From contig CANLII010000019.1 in NCBI GenBank assembly GCA_947491315.1, positions 1-47,037 of the forward strand: DNA of 47,037 nt, read 5' to 3'. The position numbers were made by a program, and so were the translations under genes. This DNA is from Ignavibacteria bacterium. Lineage in GTDB: Bacteria > Bacteroidota > Ignavibacteria > Kapaibacteriales > UBA961. A model generated the notes under the pieces. It saw nothing but the letters and a program-made list of their open reading frames with translations. It had not been told where the DNA came from and ran no database searches. Below are positions 45,101-47,037 of this stretch, one piece after another; the first letter of the stretch is position 1, and each line of letters starts with the position of its first letter.

Positions 45101-45327
45101 TGCGTGAATTGACTGTATCATATGATTTGCCATCATCAATGCTTGAAGGTTCAATGCTTTCCAAAATTGGCATTTCATTTACAGGTAGAAATCTCTGGCT
45201 TAGCACACCATATACCGGTATCGATCCTGAAACAAGTTTGATCGGAAATGGCAATGGTCAAGGAATGGATTATTTCCAATTCCCGAATACAAAAAGTTAT
45301 GTATTCAGTCTTAATCTCGGATTCTAA
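42139..45327 (+). CDS. SusC/RagA-type TonB-linked outer-membrane protein
   Basis: The 1062-residue protein has a signal peptide (ending AFA, about 22). A carboxypeptidase-regulatory-like domain (26-100: VSGKVTNSKGAPLPGATI) is followed by a TonB plug with the SusC signature (IRIRGASSITGDNQPLFVIDGIPID). A beta-barrel ends in the aromatic C terminus LNLGF. It imports a nutrient across the outer membrane with the SusD lid encoded 42 bp downstream. No glycoside hydrolase, SusE or regulator gene is next to it, so the substrate (glycan or peptide) is unknown. Confidence 0.95.
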   Translation: MKRLFYSSLILGLMLTVQFAFAQERVVSGKVTNSKGAPLPGATIMVKGTTSGAFAKLDGKFKVTVPPNGKTLVFKMLGMKTKEVALGSSENVDVTLQDDATRSEDVVVTAIGIEQQKRSLTYATQQVDGSALTQSREANIVGGLAGKIAGVQVTNSTGAAGGSSYIRIRGASSITGDNQPLFVIDGIPIDNSQLNTENSLGGVAYSNRAVDINPDDIESVNVLKGAAATSLYGIRAASGAIIITTKKGLSSSTVGRMSATFSTSLGIDQVNKLPEHQTKFGQGLSGQIGSPIATPANQKPRSWGAALDTLRWVADPTYIWDKNGRIVGQSNPAAATGTQVTPYDNLGDFFRTGYTTTNAFSLSGGSTSSNFYLSLSNMNQLGVTPKNTFERTTLRLSGDHAFSTELKVSGSVNYTKSGGTRIQQGSNISGVMLGLLRTPITFDNANGVDGAENSEAYQFADGNQRTYRGIFGFDNPYWVVNNTPFTDDVNRIVAYAQADYKPADWISVMYRVGQDFYSDRRKQIYAVNSNSYVAGRIIEDQYFNSDLTSDLIVTLRKDFDQDLKGSLLLGQNMYSKNLENLYATGDDLVIPGFYNMSNARTLNPGQSLVSKRTSALYADARLEYKNYLYLNATLRNEWSTTLPVANNSFMFGSGSVGLVLSELMGPSEEINFLKLRASYALVGKDAPIYATQTLFTKAGFADGWTNGITFPFNGNAGFQMSSSLGAADLKPEMKSEIEIGLEGRLFNNSITFDVNYYDNTSTDQIFAVPVAASSGYTSKLMNAGSIKNSGIEVQLGGRLFDMDGFTADLNVNWSKNVSEVVSLAEGVENIYINGFTGSQIRAVAGKPYGTIFGGKWERDEQGNRVIGANGYPVVSSEEGELGNINPDWIAGTRLTLGYQGVTVSALLDIKSGGVMWNGTRGALVNYGVAKETENRGTLTVFEGVRQVNGTWVKNDTAVALSQAWYLGNGGGFGNQSEDFIEDASYVRLRELTVSYDLPSSMLEGSMLSKIGISFTGRNLWLSTPYTGIDPETSLIGNGNGQGMDYFQFPNTKSYVFSLNLGF

Positions 45328-45369
45328 ACAACCATTTTCACAGCAATACAATTAGATAGGTACTTAATT

Positions 45370-46713
45370 ATGAAAAAATATCTTTTATCAATCATTCTGG
45401 GATTCTCAGTGCTGACTTTTTCAGCCTGCGATTCTTGGGTTGACAATACGATCAATGTGGATCCCAATAATCCCGTTGATGCTCCAATCAATCTTGTACT
45501 TCCATCAGCTCAAGTTTCCATGGCGTATGTCGTAGGAGGTGATCTCAGTAGATTCACAGGCGTTTGGATGCAATATTTCCAAGGCGTCGATCGCCAATTT
45601 GAGGTGATTAATCGATATCAACAAACTGAGTCAGATGCTGACAATCCATGGCAAACAATTTATCAGACATCTCTCAATAGCATGAAAATCGTTGAAACAA
45701 AAGCAACTGAAAGTAATTCACCCCATTATCGTGGAATTGCAAGAGTTCTGATGGCTGCGACATATGGTCAGATTGTCGATGTCTGGGGCGATGCACCATT
45801 CAGCGAAGCTTTGGGTGGAAATTCTAATCTTAAGCCGAAATATGACAAAGCGCAAGATATCTATGCAGGCATTCAAAAAATGTTAGATGATGCTATCGCA
45901 GATTGTGCATCCACTACAAGCACATTAAAACCTGATGCATCTTCAGATGTTGTTTATGGTGGTAATATGGCGAAATGGATTAAAGCTGCCCATGCATTGA
46001 AAGCTCGCTATCATTGGAGACTCGGAAATGGTCCTGCCGCATTGACTGCCATTGCAAATGCTATCGGTGACAATGCAGATGATGCGATGGTGACATTTGC
46101 CGAAGATCCAACGGGTGAGAATCCTCTTTCTCAGTTTATGTCGCAAAGAAGCGGTTATATGACTGTAGGTATCAAATTGATTGAGCTCATGAATGGATTT
46201 GAAGATCCAAGAAGAGATGCCTATATCACAGCAGACAAAGATGGGAAGTTTACAGATGATTGTACGCCCGGTCCACTGTTTGCGAGTTCAAGTTCACCTG
46301 TTCCAATGGTTACTTATGCGGAAATGATGTTCATCAGAGCTGAAATCAAAGTTGGTCAAAGCGAAGATGCCGAGGCAAAGCAATCCTACATTAATGCTGT
46401 AAAAGCATCCATGAAAATGGCAGGTGTCTTAGATTCCGAAGTAACCGGTTATTTAGCCAAATCAGAAGTAATGCCTTCAGGCGCATTGACTCAGCAACAT
46501 GTCATGGAGCAAAAGTATATTGCCATGTACACTCAACCTGAAGTCTTTGCCGATTGGAGAAGAACAGGAATACCTTCATTGACAACTCCCAAAGATGCTG
46601 TTGGGCCAACACCTCGCAGATTCTTGTATCCAATCAGTGAGCGTTTGTATAATCCCAATACTCCATCAGGAGTTACTACAGCCAATAAATTATTCTGGGA
46701 CACAAGACCCTGA
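45370..46713 (+). CDS. SusD/RagB-type surface lipoprotein
   Basis: The 447-residue protein has a lipoprotein signal with lipobox FSAC and Cys20. It carries the SusD/RagB pattern (a TPR-like helical N half and YTQPEVFADWRRTGIPSL near the end, the latter typical of the SusD-like 2 group). It forms the lid over the SusC barrel. The pair is cotranscribed and ends at a terminator. Confidence 0.93.
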   Translation: MKKYLLSIILGFSVLTFSACDSWVDNTINVDPNNPVDAPINLVLPSAQVSMAYVVGGDLSRFTGVWMQYFQGVDRQFEVINRYQQTESDADNPWQTIYQTSLNSMKIVETKATESNSPHYRGIARVLMAATYGQIVDVWGDAPFSEALGGNSNLKPKYDKAQDIYAGIQKMLDDAIADCASTTSTLKPDASSDVVYGGNMAKWIKAAHALKARYHWRLGNGPAALTAIANAIGDNADDAMVTFAEDPTGENPLSQFMSQRSGYMTVGIKLIELMNGFEDPRRDAYITADKDGKFTDDCTPGPLFASSSSPVPMVTYAEMMFIRAEIKVGQSEDAEAKQSYINAVKASMKMAGVLDSEVTGYLAKSEVMPSGALTQQHVMEQKYIAMYTQPEVFADWRRTGIPSLTTPKDAVGPTPRRFLYPISERLYNPNTPSGVTTANKLFWDTRP

Positions 46714-46738
46714 TTTTATCCCCATTTCATTGTATAAT

Positions 46739-46770
46739 AAACCCGATTGCCTTCTGGCATTCGGGTTTTT
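46739..46770 (+). terminator. Terminator after the SusD gene
   Basis: AACCCGATTGCC pairs with GGCATTCGGGTT (one mismatch) across a 4-nt loop, followed by a T run. Confidence 0.75.
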
Positions 46771-46862
46771 CTTTGTCTTCTAGTCAACATTATACAATGA
46801 ACTGACAGATTCTTCTACTGTTACATAATCCCAATTAAGTAGTCAATGTTAATAAATTAAGG

Positions 46863-46892
46863 TTTGTCAATTAAGTATTTCTTGATATTTTG
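46863..46892 (+). promoter_or_regulatory. Promoter candidate for the terminal secreted-protein gene
   Basis: TTTG, 19 nt, TATTTTG, 44 nt before the ATG. It matches the layout of the other candidates here. Confidence 0.4.
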
Positions 46893-46936
46893 CTACATCT
46901 AAAGAACATTCTATTTTTCACTATTATATATATTCT

Positions 46937-47037
46937 ATGAAAAAATTGCTTCTCCTTGTATTACTGATATTATCAGTTAATACAGCTTCCCAGGCAGGTG
47001 GCATCGATAAAAAGAAGCTACCATCATTGCTTGCGGG
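46937..47037 (+). CDS. Secreted protein, 3' partial (signal peptide only visible)
   Basis: From the ATG the frame reads a typical Sec signal peptide (MKKLLLLVLLILSVNTASQA) and continues open to the window end, 33 codons. No domain can be read. It has its own promoter candidate and is separated from susD by a terminator. Confidence 0.65.
   Translation, partial: MKKLLLLVLLILSVNTASQAGGIDKKKLPSLLA

Overview
The window is AT-rich, densely coding bacterial chromosome from the Bacteroidota/Chlorobiota (FCB) group. Evidence for this is a SusC/SusD pair, two secreted proteins ending in type IX secretion (T9SS) sorting domains, few Shine-Dalgarno sites, and many candidate promoters of the Bacteroidota type (-33 TTTG or TTG, 19-20 nt, -7 TAnnTTTG or TAnTTTG). 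A Kapabacteria/Ignavibacteria-like lineage is possible, but genus cannot be set from sequence alone. I see no transposase, phage, CRISPR or conjugation gene, so this looks like core chromosome with a few unusual proteins.

Layout. 1-4956 is the 3' part of a giant T9SS-exported beta-helix protein. 5040-6684 is a three-gene unit (transaldolase, YtfJ-like thioredoxin-fold protein, PaaD-like Fe-S assembly protein). 6736-8127 (-) is an unrecognised four-helix membrane protein. 8547-9887 is L-lysine 6-aminotransferase. 9921-14344 (-) is a likely operon carA-paaG-like-PFK family-rseP. 14619-17498 is an Omp28-like secreted protein with a CxxC pair and a T9SS tail. 17549-20102 (-) is a tight persulfide/sulfide-detoxification operon (CstB-like dioxygenase-rhodanese, thioredoxin, TauE-type exporter). 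20167-24381 (-) holds plsY, gpsA, a PDZ-less site-2 protease and a GT-C-type membrane protein. 24545-25873 is a half-length ClpB. 25874-27483 (-) is a cation diffusion facilitator plus CcmB-like permease. 27571-29124 (-) is PEP carboxykinase, followed by an OmpR-type regulator with a degenerate receiver and a SnoaL-like protein. 30433-32157 (-) is tRNA-Gln, prs, rplY. Then come xseA (-), an aspartate aminotransferase plus DUF58 pair (+), an ECF sigma/anti-sigma/TlpA unit (-), an ATP-grasp-like protein (-), acpS-lysC-PAP2 (+), the SusC/SusD pair (+) and the start of a secreted protein cut by the window end.

How the genes fit together. Central metabolism is represented by transaldolase, a PFK-family enzyme, PEPCK, prs, carA, lysC and an aspartate aminotransferase. 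Envelope and lipid functions include plsY/gpsA, acpS, PAP2, two site-2 proteases, SusCD and T9SS cargo. Redox and sulfur chemistry recurs in the CstB-Trx-TauE operon, the TlpA gene cotranscribed with a sigma/anti-sigma pair, the Omp28-like CxxC protein and a YtfJ-like protein without CxxC. PaaD-like and PaaG-like proteins occur here without the paaABCE oxygenase genes.

The observations most worth following are the ClpB that lacks its N domain and first ATPase module, the PFK-family protein with altered catalytic and sugar-phosphate residues, the thioredoxin inside a cst-like operon, the receiver without a phospho-acceptor, and two conserved-looking proteins without a recognised function. I did not find a clearly new multi-gene defence or mobile system.
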